Origin: Ricordea florida
Taxonomy: Eukaryota > Cnidaria > Anthozoa > Corallimorpharia > Ricordeidae
NCBI GenBank assembly: GCA_949710005.1
Contig: OX453286.1
Coordinates: forward strand, 6,964,450-7,028,449
Reading direction: 5' to 3'
DNA: 64,000 bases
Made by a program: the position numbers and the translations under genes. Under the pieces are notes generated by a model, which did not search any database, was not told the DNA's origin, and saw only the letters and a list, made by a program, of their open reading frames with translations. Below, piece by piece: positions 46,576-62,505 of this stretch (position 1 is its first letter; every line of letters starts with the position of its first letter).

Positions 46576-46875
46576 TCTTAAGTAAGCTTAGTCTTTACAC
46601 ATACTTATGAAACACGTGTTAGGCTTCAAGGCAAACAAGAAGAATTGCAAGAACACAACTAAATGACAACAGTAGTGTTTAATTATTTATAATTTAAGAT
46701 TTAAGATTTAAGATTTAAGATTTAATTATTAATACGAAGCTAATAGGTCTACAGCCAAAAAGAAAATTAATAAATACAAAACTGCGGACTTGCAAATCGT
46801 CCACCACTTGGTTCATCAGATTTCTGAAATAGTTGGCCTTTAATTACTCTTTTGTCTCTACACTAGAATGCTTTA

Positions 46876-50787
<3,912 letters not shown>

Positions 50788-51130
50788 AACTGTTAAGTGT
50801 TTTTATCCCTTCAAATTATAAGCTGCAGTTTTGTGTCAAGAAAAATGGGTGTTTTCTTGGTGATTTTCGCCCAATGAGACTCAACTATCCGAGTTCTTTG
50901 GTCCAGTTTTGGTTAATCAGTGCTTGATTTCGGCTTTCTCTGATCTTCACAGAATTTAAAGATAGCATAGTATATGTCCCTGCGTGACGTATTGATGATA
51001 TGCATATGAAGCTTATTTACCAGTTAAGGTCAAGGGTCTATTCGAATTTACCTTTATTTTACATTATAATATCTGTGTGTATCATGAGTCTTGGGTGACG
51101 AGTTCATCTCCGAATACGTTAAGTCAGACC
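50788..51130 (-). promoter_or_regulatory. Conserved 5' flank of copy F
   Basis: This flank is nearly identical to 2807-3140. It is shared between copy F and the divergent candidate exon at 51217. Confidence 0.35.
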
Positions 51131-51216
51131 TGATTTTTCTAGTCTTCTCTCTTTTGGTGGTCAGCTTTCAAATTATCATTTTTTCTTCCTGACTATATTA
51201 GGCAGATATTAGTACA

Positions 51217-51339
51217 ATGGCGAGCGAAGAAACGATATTTTTAGATCTCTTCGAGTGTACAGATCGATCTCCCAACCACATCGAACGGGTGAGATATCAA
51301 GTTAAACACGGAAATAGCGTTGACGTTGCTAGTGCTTGA
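51217..51339 (+). CDS. Possible first exon of a divergent small gene (copy 2)
   Basis: This is the duplicate of 3235-3357: the same ATG, the same 40-codon frame and the same GTGAGA donor at 51289. Residues after MASEETIFLDLFEC change from KDGFP to TDRSP. Family unknown. Confidence 0.3.
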   Translation: MASEETIFLDLFECTDRSPNHIERVRYQVKHGNSVDVASA

Positions 51340-52628
51340 CTTTCTGTGTTCTGATACGAAATTCAAAGCTAGTATATATAGGACATGCCTGTGTGTGATA
51401 TGCTGATCGGTATAATGTTACAGAGATGTGAGTCAGGTTAGGTCAATCCTCTATATTGATTTTACTTTATGTGATGAACTAGTTAACGTTTAAAGTAAAA
51501 TGACCAACTCATTTACAAATTCCGTTGTCTCCTTTGTACAATAGCCAGTGATTTGGGTTCGTCATGGTACAGCCACGCCCAGCATCAATACCTTTTTTAT
51601 TGGTTTCTTTCCCTTTTAACTGCTTTGTTTTGTTTTCTTTACCTGAAACAACCAAAATAATCTGTCATTCACGGGCAGACGATATTCTTAGTTTTAGTCT
51701 CTTTGCCTTTTTTCCTTTTTTTTCCCTCGGCTCTATTAATTCCTATGGGGACTGACATACTCATGATTTGTTTCTTTTTTTTAAGGAAAGGCCCAAGCCA
51801 AAGTTCTCAGTGATCTCCATATCTTCCACATGCAATTTTGGTCAGACATTTTACCCCTTTAGTGGACTGTCCAATGTAATGCGGTAACGCGGCCTTTGAC
51901 CAACCTACTTAAAAAGATTTTCAAGTGTTATTACTGATTCATCTTGAAGCGCATTTTAATTCTGCTAATGTCAAAAAGTAATTTGGTCATCGTTTTGGTT
52001 CTCCATTGTTACTACAGGTAATAAAGAATCTTACCTGAAAATCATTTTTAATATTACAAAGGCTTCTGCAAAACAGATATTCAAGAGACCCCTTTCTTTA
52101 TTTATCGCATTGTGCTGTTTTTTTTTATCACAATAATGATAGAGCTGATTTTACTTCACAATAGCTAACATATAAATATATTAAAGTTAAATCGCTTGTA
52201 ATCACTCAAATAGCATTTTGTACTTAATATAACGGTTCCACGTTTGATCAGGTATAAAATTTGCACGAATAAGCCTTCCGTTGACACTGTAACTGCTATC
52301 CTGACGAGTTTTGTGCCGCATATCTGTGCAAGTTTCGTAACATGCTTTAGAAGAAAATTCATGTTTCGATCCGTAAAAAGCTCAAGTTGTTCCGGTACAG
52401 TGTGAACAGGTTTTTTCCGTTTTCGAAGAGGAGCGCCATATTTGAAGATTCGTGTTTTCCACGCCTAAGTAAAATGGTAAACGTTACTGTTTTCCTAGCG
52501 ACTGAGAACCGGCAAAAACCGGTTTAAAAACATAAAAAATGCAAAAACCACATTGGATCAAATAGGTGTAAACTTGCACCGATTCAAACTGCACCGGCAC
52601 ACTAGTCTACAGTGTGAACGTGGCCTTA

Positions 52629-52928
52629 GGGACGGACCATTAGAAAAGTGATGGGGGGGGGGGGGGTTGGGGAATTTTCAGCTTGCACGAATTTTTTTTT
52701 TCGCTTACTGCTTGTGCAAAAATTTTTTTTTAGGTGAACCCCTCTGCACGAATTTTTTTTACTACGTGTGAAAAAGTCACAATTGGATCTTCCTTCTGCA
52801 TGAACTTTTTTTTTACTTTCTTCTTTGCATGAATTTTTTTCTTGGCATTTTCCCTTGCATTAATTTTTTTTTCTTTTTTCCCCACCCCCCCCCCCCCCCC
52901 TGCCATCACTTTTCTAATGGTCCGTCCC
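52629..52928. mobile_element. MITE with GGGACG termini (duplicate copy)
   Basis: It has the same termini and flanking TTA as 4648-4934, and the G- and C-runs are longer. It was carried along by the block duplication. Confidence 0.7.
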
Positions 52929-53541
52929 TTAGAATACCGAATAGCAGAAATAGAACATCTTGTAGCAAAAAGAAGAGCAAGCAAACGGAACAGTAGCAGT
53001 AGTTAAGCAAATGTGACCCTAAGAAATTCCCAGATAAGTATTCATCATAAGGCCGTTACACTCTATCCTTTGATCCTGTGGTGTTTATGCAAGTATTTCT
53101 ACTTGTATCAGTATGGAGTCTGTGCAACGGCATGCACATTGAAAACATAACAGAATTAGCATGAGACGACTACGTTTGAACTGTATATCAGCTGTAATTT
53201 TTATACAGTTTGTCTGTATTATTTATCGTTCAACAAGACTCACTGACTGTTTCGATCAGAACTATTCAACTTTCTTAAGAAAGAAACAATGACTATTTTT
53301 TTCAGTGTTGCTTGGTAATGGTACACAGTTGGGCAAACAAACACATATTCAAATATGCTCCTATTTTCTATAACCATAAAACGAGAGTTATGGTACCATG
53401 ATACCAATATACTGATTGATCGTTTCTCTGATCACAGGAGTGTAAGATTATTTAACGGGGGAGTCTGGTTGAAATTTTGAGTTGAATTGAGAACTCGGTC
53501 AATTTTTTGTTTTAGTCTCCATTAGACAGAAAAATTATTAA

Positions 53542-53757
53542 ACAATAAAGTCTGTTACAGCTAAAAGAGACTCACGAAGAATTAAAAAGGCAGAAAATAG
53601 GATTCAGGAGCGGCATAAATACAGAGTTGCTCGAAGACAGGCAGGACAAAGAGACGAGGAACAGCAGCGACAAAGGGAAGGCACAACATACAGCGCTGGT
53701 GCATTCAATGAGCTTACTGTCACAACAGAACCAGCTAGGAAAAGAAAAAAGAAATAG
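53542..53757 (+). pseudogene. Charged C-terminal ORF remnant of the transposon
   Basis: The frame reads RRIKKAENRIQERHKYRVAR, then RDEEQQRQREGTTYSAGAF and ends with a Lys/Arg cluster (PARKRKKK), like a nuclear-localisation tail. No catalytic domain is left. It is probably the last exon of a lost transposon protein. Confidence 0.4.
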
Positions 53758-53928
53758 AAATTGTGACATTTTACAAGAAAATGATTTCTTGATACTGTAA
53801 TAAGGCTACTTATATGAATTTCTTAGTGGTAGTTTTCTTTATTGATGGTTTCACCACTGATTTTGCTTTGCAAATGTTCAACCGCATTTTTCTCAAAATA
53901 GCAATTTTTGCGTAGAATATAGCTGCCC

Positions 53929-54300
53929 CAGGAGCCCATTACCCGGAGCGTGCAACTCCCATACTAGGTCTGTGAAACGGCGTTTTCACAAGTAAGGTTT
54001 TTTTAGATCGTCTCTCCCGCGAATTGGTTCGGGAGAGCCAATCGCAAACTGGTGCATGATTGATATGAAGCATGATAACCGCCTGTAGCCACAGCGAACA
54101 CTGCCGACATACACGAGTCTTCATCGGAGTGTTCGGACAGCATTTCTGACGATAATCAAGGTATTTACACAGAGAGTAGTAGTAGAGACAGCGGAAACAA
54201 CTTATTTTCGCGGGAGAAGCCGCTCCAAAAATAACCTTACTTGTGAAAACGCCGTTGCATGAACCTGTAGCAGTTGCACGCTCCGGGTAATGGGCTCCTG
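53929..54300. mobile_element. Nested MITE with CAGGAGCCCATTACCCGG termini
   Basis: The long, nearly perfect inverted ends include 'gagcgtgcaact' and 'acggcgttttcacaagtaag'. Direct repeats GCTGCCC lie on both sides (53922-53928, 54301-54307). A fragment of the same family is at 40791-40896. Confidence 0.8.
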
Positions 54301-55551
54301 GCTGCCCACAATATGTTTTTTCCTTTATATTTATCGTTTTGCCATCAAATTTGGCTCAGTTACTCATGGGAGGCTTCTCTACAAACCTATCGAGGCTTTT
54401 TTTATTTTGATAAATATTGCTGAAGTTATTCCAAGTTAAACTTTTGGTAGAATCATTTTGTTGCTATGGAAACGTAATTTGCCAAAAACCAAAATTGCCC
54501 AATAGGTTTGTAGAGGTGTGTATGTAGTATCATTGCATGAAGTATTAGGCTTGCAATGTAAATAGAATTGAAAAAAGCATGGGGGGGCGTGAAATTAGTA
54601 CAAAAACAGCAGTTCAAGTGGTTTTGTTAATAATTAACCAGGATTTGCATATTATGGTATGTTACCCGTTGTCATGATAGCTTATGTTCTACTTTAACTT
54701 CATGCAAAATTCTGTATCGATACATTACATAGCTAAAGTTTTCTGAGCTTTACAATTTGATACACATTTGGGCTCAAAATCTAACCAGACTCCCCCCATA
54801 TGTTCAAGTCGTTTTAGTAACTTAAGAGAAATACGACTTCAGCAGTGAAACCACTTGTTGTCAGATGTCCTCACTGGGAACTAACTGAATCATCTGTTGT
54901 TATTTCAGTGTGCACGAGGCAGCCCATGACACACCTTACTTTGTACTTGTAACTCGTACAAATCTTTCCCTTTTTTACTCCGGTTGAGGGGCTTCAATCA
55001 AGCAGCGACAATCACAACCTTGAAGATTACAATCAATTGAAATTTTAAAAGAATTGATTATTATAAGTTTTGTGTCGTAAATTGAAGTAAATTAGTTAAA
55101 CTCAAGAAAAAAGTAACGCTCTGATGGCGTTTCATTTTAAACAAATTATTAGATTTATAGTCAGACCTAAGGCTCGGGAATTCTATAATACGTAAGACTG
55201 GAAGAATAATTGGGTGGTCATTATCCTATTATTCCTACTCGAACATTTTCTTTATTCCTTTATCCAAGCAAACAAATCTCATTACGCTGTTGAAAAAAAT
55301 CCACTTATTCCGGACAATGTAATCACCTATTCCAAAAGCAGTCGTTATTACACCCCATAAAATGGCATTCAGTATTCCATTATTCCAACAAAAAAAATCC
55401 TCTATTGATATTCTGTTATTCCAGTTCACACCTCCCCACCTCCACCACCCCGTTTTCCCCTATAAAAATCTGCGAAAGTGCACTGTACCACCAGACTTAT
55501 GGTAATAAGTTTTGATAACCTAAGAAAGGCGGAAAGGTATTATTCTTTACG

Positions 55552-56699
55552 TTACTTTTTAGTTGCTCCATAACATTTGAATTTGCCCAATGTGTGAAAG
55601 CCTTTGGCTGAATAACGATTATCTCCAAACCTGAGCTGTCTTACAGGAAGACGCAACTTGTCACTAAGAAGACCGCTGTCCTCGCGCCATACCCTGTCAT
55701 TCTTGTCACAATTACAACCGTAGTTGGGATTTGCACAGGAGTTGGTCATCCCGCATGCGCACTTACCACTGTTAGGTGAGGCTCCTCCCCAGTAAGTCAA
55801 CTTCACAGAATCACGTGATACCCACCAACCATACACACCATGACCTAATAATACTGAATCATAACACTCATACTTGATAAACTGTTCACAGTGTGACGAC
55901 ACTCTGGTGAGACTCGCCAGTTGAGACAGACTCGCTCCTGTGTAGTGAATGTCACGTGAGTAACACCCTCGAGGAAAGCATCTGTTCACCAATGTTCTGC
56001 TTTCACTGTCATGACTGATGACGGTCACGCCCACTCCATTCTTGTCAGTCATGTCACAGTAAACAGTAAATGGAGCCAGGCCTCCCTCGCCATCTGAATC
56101 AATGACGTAATTTCCGCTTGCACTGCTGACATGTTTGTTTATCACGGAACAGGAAGTAGGAAAAGTAGGAGAATTGATCTTGACAGTGGCTTGTATCGTT
56201 GTCAAAGCGTTAGTTGCTTTGCAGGTGTAAGATCCTTGGTGTGATTTCTTTATGTGTGAAATGACCAGTGTTTCATTGACTAAGATATTAGAGTTTTCCG
56301 GAAGTGATGATTTGCCGTCCTTTTTCCACAAGACGGAAGGTTTCAAATCACTCTCGGCCAAACATGGCAGATTAATAGTGGATCCGAGAACTGGAGTCAG
56401 TTCTTTAGGAGGACGAACTTTGAACCGCAGACGAGAAAATATCATTAGCAAGACAGTGTCTGATGCTGTTCCCAGGATATTTTCTGCTTTACATTTGTAT
56501 ATTCCACCGTCTCTTATTGACACGTTGGTGATGGTCAGCAGTCCATGGTCGTCAAATGAACTTGTTAAAGGCAACCTTCCTCCCAGTCTAGACCATAATA
56601 TTCCAGGGTTTGGTTTCCCAGCAACAGTGAAGTTAAGAGTGATGTTCTGTCTTTCTTCAGCCATCAATCGATTGGACAACAATGCGAGGCGAGGAGCAA
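55552..56699 (-). CDS. Copy G exon 3: Ig2 (type beta), Ig3, fibrinogen-like domain
   Basis: The acceptor 'ttttgaacag' precedes TTGCTCCTCGCC. The frame is uninterrupted and ends CYGATKK, as in copy B. Intron 2 (56700-57503) holds no gene. Confidence 0.88.
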
Positions 56700-58901
56700 C
56701 TGTTCAAAACATCAACAGTGAAATATCTTGGAAAGTGTTTACTTAAAGGTCTATTAAACATGATAAGACAGTCAATTCTCTTTTTCCATTTGCGCTACTC
56801 TATCTAACACTTAACCAGCTGTTATAAGCTGTTGTTTTCTGGGTACAATAGATGGAGTGTGGTTAAAACAATGTAGTTAATGTTCAGTTTAATTTGCATA
56901 AAGGATTTTTGTCATTCCCGCATCATTTTTCAATCAGTTTTGTTGTGGACATTTTGGTTTCTTTTACAAGCAATGGACGTTGTAATTTCAAATTTATTTG
57001 TTAGTGTTTAATCTAGCTGTCACGTTGGAGAAATTTTTTATTTAACAGAGATTGTGATCTAAGAGACAGTTACTCAATGGTTAGCAGAAGACACAGATCG
57101 TATTTGAATGAGCTAGCTTTTTGTCTTTACCTTTTTGGTACGGTCTCTCCTTTGATTAGAGTTCGATTTTTCTATAATAGTCCTAACTTGAATCGCGTAT
57201 TCTTTTTAAAGCCGGTTATTTTAAGTAATAAACAAGCTTTCAAACGCAATCGAAATCCGAATGATTAATACAAGCTGTAAAATCAAAATGGAAATTTCCA
57301 AGGCCGGTCGCAAGTGCTTTTCAATCCTTTGACCGTCCACATCAATTTTCGCTTTTGATTTGATTATTAATACGAAGCTAATAGGTCTACAACAAAAAAG
57401 AAAACTAATAAATACAAAACTGCGCGAATTAATAAATTGCACATCGCTCACCACTTGGTTCACCAGATTTCTGAAATAGTTGGCCTTTAAAATTACAACT
57501 TACACTGAACACCAAGTTTAGCTGAGCTGTTGACTCGTCCCAGTAAATTTTCAGCTCTGCACAGGTAAACTCCATCGTCCTCTGCTCTGACATCATTCAA
57601 AATCAGAGCGCCACTGGACTCTACCATGTGGCGTCCAACAGGAAGCGATGAGTTGACCTTGGACCACGTGACCTGTGGTGTTGGATTTCCATCCACTGTA
57701 CATTTCAAGATGGCTGTCTGACTTTGATTGACGGTCATTGCAACGGGAGACTCAAGCAGAGATGGAGCCGAGATGGACTGGCCCGGTTCACCTTTCATGC
57801 CTTTTATGCCTTGTGGTCCTGTTGGTCCCGGGGGTCCAGGATCTCCTGGTATTCCCGGATCTCCCTTTATTCCCATTGGTCCTTCAGGTCCTATCGGTCC
57901 GTGTTTACCAGGAGGTCCTATTGGCCCCGATTTTCCCGGTCTCCCTCGGCTCCCCGGTCTTCCCGGTCGTCCTCTGTTTCCTTTTGCTCCGGGGCGGCAC
58001 ATTGTTTCATCCTTGGCACAAAATTGATCCTGTAGCAGACGAAGCTCTTGTTTGATCAACTGTTTTGTTTCAACTGCTGTTTGTGGTTGCAAATCATCGC
58101 TTGAAGAGCTTCGTTTTTGTCTAGACATTCTGTGCCATTGAGCTGAAAGAAATCAATCAAGACAACACAGGCGAAATCGTAAAAAAGGGTAAATGACACA
58201 TAGAGAGCGATTTTGTACAGCAGAAAGTATAGCGTCGAATTTTACACAACAAAGACTGCGTATATTTAGATTATATTACGAACAAATGACAGTGGAAAAG
58301 TACTGCTGTGTTTTCGCTTACGGCCAACTGATTATATTTTAACCTAACCGTTTCAGATAGACAGACGAACCTTGCTTTCTCGAACTCTACGCTATCTCAA
58401 ACTCAAACTCGTTTCTCTTGGATTGTTTTTTCAGTCATTCATCATCGGTTACTTCCAACTTTCGCTATCTCGAAATATTTTCCGTTTCCCTTGAGAGTTC
58501 GAGATAGCGGTGTTCAACTGTAACTATTCAACTCTTAGCCTGTTCCCTTGTTAGAGTCTTTCATGTTGACAAATGCACACATGCGTCTTAAGAATCAAAG
58601 TGAAAGTACGAATTCTATAAATTATTCAATAAATACCTCTTAGGTCACTCCACTGGCTGCGTGCCATAACATGCCATCTCCCGTGATACTGTTGTACTTT
58701 ACTAAGGATTTCTTTCTCCATCTGATCACACAATGTTACTGAGTGTGAGATCAGTTCATGATGACGTTGTATCCTAAGTTCCACGTGAATTAGTGCCACA
58801 CAACACACAATAGACAGCACCAAACCTGACACTGAACACACATTGAACAATGGTTTGCTCTCGTTTCTGTTCTGTCCATCTTTGCTTCCTTGATTCTTCA
58901 T
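55552..58901 (-). CDS. Copy G: type II membrane collagen-Ig-Ig-Ig-fibrinogen-like protein (complete, mosaic)
   Basis: The exons are 58637-58901, 57504-58142 and 55552-56699, with phases 1 and 1, giving 683 residues. The domain order is as in copy B, with an R-Q-K-R site and 23 collagen triplets. Ig2 is type beta (LNFTVAG) but keeps the second Cys (YKCKAEN), leaving an unpaired Cys. Ig3 and the fibrinogen-like domain are of the B type ([24 protein letters not shown]). Intron 2 and the Ig2 half match copy C, while the 3' half and 3' flank match copy B. The loops are [28 protein letters not shown] and DNRYSAKGF. The gene is probably active. Confidence 0.88.
57504..58142 (-). CDS. Copy G exon 2: furin site, collagen, Ig1
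   Basis: Acceptor 'tttctttcag' precedes CTCAATGGC, and the donor is gtaagt. It reads [21 protein letters not shown], 23 triplets and Ig1 (YLCRAEN). Confidence 0.88.
58637..58901 (-). CDS. Copy G exon 1: cytosolic tail, TM helix, coil
   Basis: It starts MKNQGSK, with [20 protein letters not shown], and ends [10 protein letters not shown] before donor gtattt, phase 1. Intron 1 (58143-58636) is collinear with that of copies B and C. Confidence 0.87.
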
Positions 58902-59280
58902 GACCGAAACTGTTCAATGTTTTAACCCCTTTGGATGTTTTCATCAGGTAATATGTGTGTTGGCTCGAGCAGTGATTTTGATCCAATGAAACAAAATTAT
59001 TCAAGTTCTTTGGTCCAGTTACGCTTTAAAATCAGTGCTTCATTTTCGACTTCCTCGACCTGTGATCTGATACGGAATTTAAACTGAGATAGTATAGCAT
59101 ATGTCCCTGCGTGACTTATTGATTGACATAATGTTACAAAAATATGAAGCTTACAAGTTAATGCCAAATATTTATTATGATTTTGCTTTATTTCACACCA
59201 TGATATCTGTCTGTATAATGAGTCGTGGCTAAGAAGTTCATCTCCGTTCACGTTGCCTAGTCAGACCTAACTTTTCCAAC
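58902..59280 (-). promoter_or_regulatory. Conserved 5' flank of copy G
   Basis: This is homologous to the flank of copy B over its full length. Similarity to B fades shortly before the truncated SINE. Confidence 0.35.
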
Positions 59281-59409
59281 TCGTGTCTGTTCCTGAAAGC
59301 ATCAGGGTGATCCTTAGCATGGAAAACATTTTGTGACATCAACTGTTTTACTTAGAATTGCTTTCCCCTTTTTTTAAGTTAAATAAGAATCAGTAAAATA
59401 CGAAGCTAT

Positions 59410-59645
59410 TGAAATTACGGGTTCAAACACGGGCCGGACCAATACTCAGGATCTTTAAATAACTGAGGAGAAAATGCTGCCTTTGCTATGACATTTGTAA
59501 ATTGGTTAGACTTTCTAGTCTTCTCGGATAAGGACGATAAACTGTAGGTCCGTAATAACTTGGTGGGACGTTAAAGAACCCACACACTGTTCATTAAGAG
59601 TAGGGGACGTAGATCTCGGTGTTGTGGTCTGGCCTTTGTGTATGT
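59410..59645 (+). mobile_element. Truncated SINE copy
   Basis: It starts inside the B box (GGGTTCAAACACGGGCCGGA) and follows the body of the SINE at 43150-43512 ('gtgggacgttaaagaaccca'). The A box and the tail repeat are missing. Confidence 0.7.
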
Positions 59646-61173
59646 ACTGGGCCAACAGTGATTGGCTGTGTGCTGTCGTGGTTGCCCTGCCGATAACTTG
59701 GCGAAACTGAAAAAAGCACGCCATATTTCAAAAAGGACAACAACTGCCAGAAACAGCAAAGGCTTGTAGACTACTACCAGGTGCTGTAGATCACACCAGA
59801 TAAAAGTAAAATTGGCGCAAAAAGATGAGCTACTCTAAGAAATAAAGCAACTTGACCACCTTAACTCATTTAAAATAAATAATTCCTTTCTAAAGCAACT
59901 ACTCAGAGCAAAGATGAGAAAAACCGAAACATACTCAATACAAAGCGATTTGGGAGAGTTGGGAAATATTTTAAAACACTGAAAGATAAAACGCTCATGA
60001 AAAGCGTACGAGCGATCCATAAATGCTACTATGATAACCTTTTATACATTATTTTCAGTGCTGTGATATGATCAGTTTTCTTGAGCAAAAGCATAACTTC
60101 AGACCACTGACACTTCACTTTGTTTATAAGACAAACGAAACCGTAAGGTATATTGCAACTACTGATGTACAGTAATACATCAAACTCGAGACACAGTGTT
60201 TCATCACATATCAAACACCAAGAAGAGCGTGGAAAATTCGACGAGCAGTGGAGTATTCTTGCGAATTTCGACGTGTTTAAAAAGTGATAAAATACTTGCA
60301 TCGAGTGTTTGACTTTGCTTCTCAAAAGAAACGATTTGGAAAGACAAAATTAGAGATGTCAAAACGAGCCCTGTTTCATCAAATATCCCAACATGTCACC
60401 AGCTCTGATTTTAACTTACGCATCCTTACTGAGTATAAGAAGTCTCTATTAAGACTTGAGTAATTTATGCTGATTTGTAAATAGGTCTTGCCAGCGCTGT
60501 AGGCTCTTCGGCAATTAACATGTTAAAGTTGAGTAAATGGGCCTTAATAAATCAATATCAAACGAAGTAATATCATTTTCACTCAAGTAAGACTTCGAGA
60601 GTTCCAGGAAACAGCAAGAATTTCGTTCTCAGCCTTACTCTTGACAGAACGTTTTTATTTTGTTTACTTTACAAAACGCTAATTATCCCTACTGTCAAGA
60701 ATTCAAGTATGTCTCAAGCTTAAAAAAATTAATTACATCCACGTTTTCGAAAGCACCGTGTATTTCCATAAGCTTTGGCTGCTCCTCAATATTTGGGCAA
60801 CCCCCACCTCCCCCGCCCTTCCGCAAACCTGTAACACCCCCGCTTGTTAGTATTGTCTCCAAACTAGAGATGCCTTACAGTAAGATCTAACTTGTCAACA
60901 ACGATACTGCTGTCTCTACGCACGCCACACGTTTTCAATTACAACAGTTGCTGGAATGACATTAAGTAAGCTTAGTCTTTATACTATCTTTACACATACT
61001 TATGAAACACGTATTAGGCTTAAAGGCAAACATGAAGAATTGCAAGAACACAACTACATTACAACAGTAATGTTGCTTAAATGGTACTGCTTTATATTCA
61101 CTAACGGCTAGAAATTCGAATAACCAACAATAGTAGTGTCTAATGAAAGTTGCAGAAAGGGCTTTTGTTGAAG
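59646..61173. other. Spacer between copies G and H
   Basis: This is collinear with 44950-46660 near copy F and partly with 18500-19000 near copies C and D. Apart from the ghost at 60770-60965, no gene is seen. Confidence 0.5.
60770..60965 (-). pseudogene. Ghost fibrinogen-like fragment 3
   Basis: The words 'gatgccttacagtaagatct', 'aacttgtcaacaacgatact' and 'cacgccacacgtttt' align in order with the C-terminal coding region of exon 3 in copy H. The frame is destroyed. Confidence 0.55.
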
Positions 61174-62318
61174 TTACTTGTCAGTTGTACCATAACATTT
61201 AAATTTGCCCAGTGTGTGATAACCTTTTTCTACTGAGCCTCCTGTATCTCCAAACCTGAGCTGTCTTACAGGAAGATCTAACATGTTGGTAAGAAGACCG
61301 CTGTCCTCACGCCATACGTGGTCATTCTTGTCACAGTTACAACCGTAACTCGTAACTGCACAGGAGTTGGTCATCCCGCATGCGCACTTACCACTGCCAG
61401 GTGAGGCTCCTCCCCAGTGAGTCATCTTATTAGAATCACGTGATACCCACCAAGCTTTGTTTCCATTAAAAATCCTTGAATCATAACACTCATACTTGAT
61501 AAACTGTTCACAGTGTGACGACACTCTGATGAGACTCGCCAGTTGAGACAGACTCGCGCCATTGTAGAGAATGTCACGTGAGTAACACCCACTTGAGTCG
61601 CATCCGTTCACCAATGTTCTGCTTTCACTGTCATGACTGATGACGGTCACGCCCACTCCATTCTTGTCAGTCATGTCACAGTAAACAGTAAATGGAGCCA
61701 GGCTTCCCTCGCCATCTGGATCAATGATGTAATTTCCGCTTGCACTGCTGACCTGTTTCTTTATCACGGAACAGGAAGTGGAAGTTGGAGAATTGATCTT
61801 AACAGTGGTTTCTATCGTTGTCAGAGCGTTAGTTGCTTTACAGGTGTAAGATCCTTGGTGTGATTTCTTTATGTGTGAAATGACCAGTGTCCCATTGACT
61901 AAGATATTAGAGTTTGCCGGAAGTGATGATTTGCCGTCCTTTTTCCACAAGACTGAAGGTTTCAAATCACTCTCGGCCAAACATGGCAGATTAATAGTGG
62001 ATCCGAGAACTGGAGTCAGTTCTTTAGGAGGACGAACTTTGAACCGCAGACGAGAGAATATCATCAGTTGAACAGTGTCTGATGCTGTTCCCAGGATATT
62101 CTGTGCCTTACAAATGTATACTCCACCATCCTTTTTCATCACATTGTTAATTGTCATTTCTCCCTTTCTTCTAACAACTCTGTTTCTTGGTAATTTATCA
62201 ACCGATTTGGACCATGTGATTAGTGGTTGTGGCTGACCAATGGCTGTACAGTTCATGGTGACACTTTGTCCTTCCTCAGCCATCACTTGTTTTAGTGGCA
62301 GAGCTATGTATGGAGCGT
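61174..62318 (-). CDS. Copy H exon 3: Ig2 (type alpha), Ig3, fibrinogen-like domain; upstream exons outside window
   Basis: The acceptor 'gttctacag' precedes ACGCTCCATAC, giving YAPYIALPLKQVMAEE in phase 1. Ig2 has both Cys (MNCTAIG, YICKAQN), and Ig3 and the CASPR-type domain are intact to CYGTTDK and TAA. The loops are [27 protein letters not shown] and DTGGSVEKGY. Exons 1 and 2 are not found up to base 64000. The upstream intron is homologous to copy B intron 2, which predicts exon 2 just beyond the edge. Confidence 0.85.
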
Positions 62319-62439
62319 CTGTAGAACGATTTCAAAAAATTATAAATAATTGGAGCTTTGAAAAAATACACTTTTTATTCTGTTATTTATGAAGGCAATT
62401 GCGTACAAGGACTACATTCGACCTCCTTTGTCCCTCAGG

Positions 62440-62505
62440 CTCAGTGATTATCGGTGAATATTCTCCGATAATCACTTTGCCTTCGGCGAATAATTGTTAA
62501 TTAAC
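62440..62505. repeat. Shortened 'cggtgaatatt' palindromic repeat
   Basis: It shares 'ctcaggctcagtgattatcg' and 'cttcggcgaataattgtta' with 45460-45545. Confidence 0.6.

Larger units (their letters stand above)
53457..54796. mobile_element. DNA transposon with GGGGGAGTCTGGTT termini
   Basis: The left end GGGGGAGTCTGGTTGAAATT and the right end are imperfect inverted repeats over about 24 bp. The element is absent from the equivalent place in the A-B block (about 5460). It contains a short C-terminal coding remnant and a nested MITE. The superfamily is not identified. Confidence 0.65.
51340..55551. other. Spacer between copy F exon 1 and copy G
   Basis: This is collinear with 3358-6288 except for a transposon insertion at 53457-54796. 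It contains the duplicated MITE 52629-52928. No gene is seen. Confidence 0.55.
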
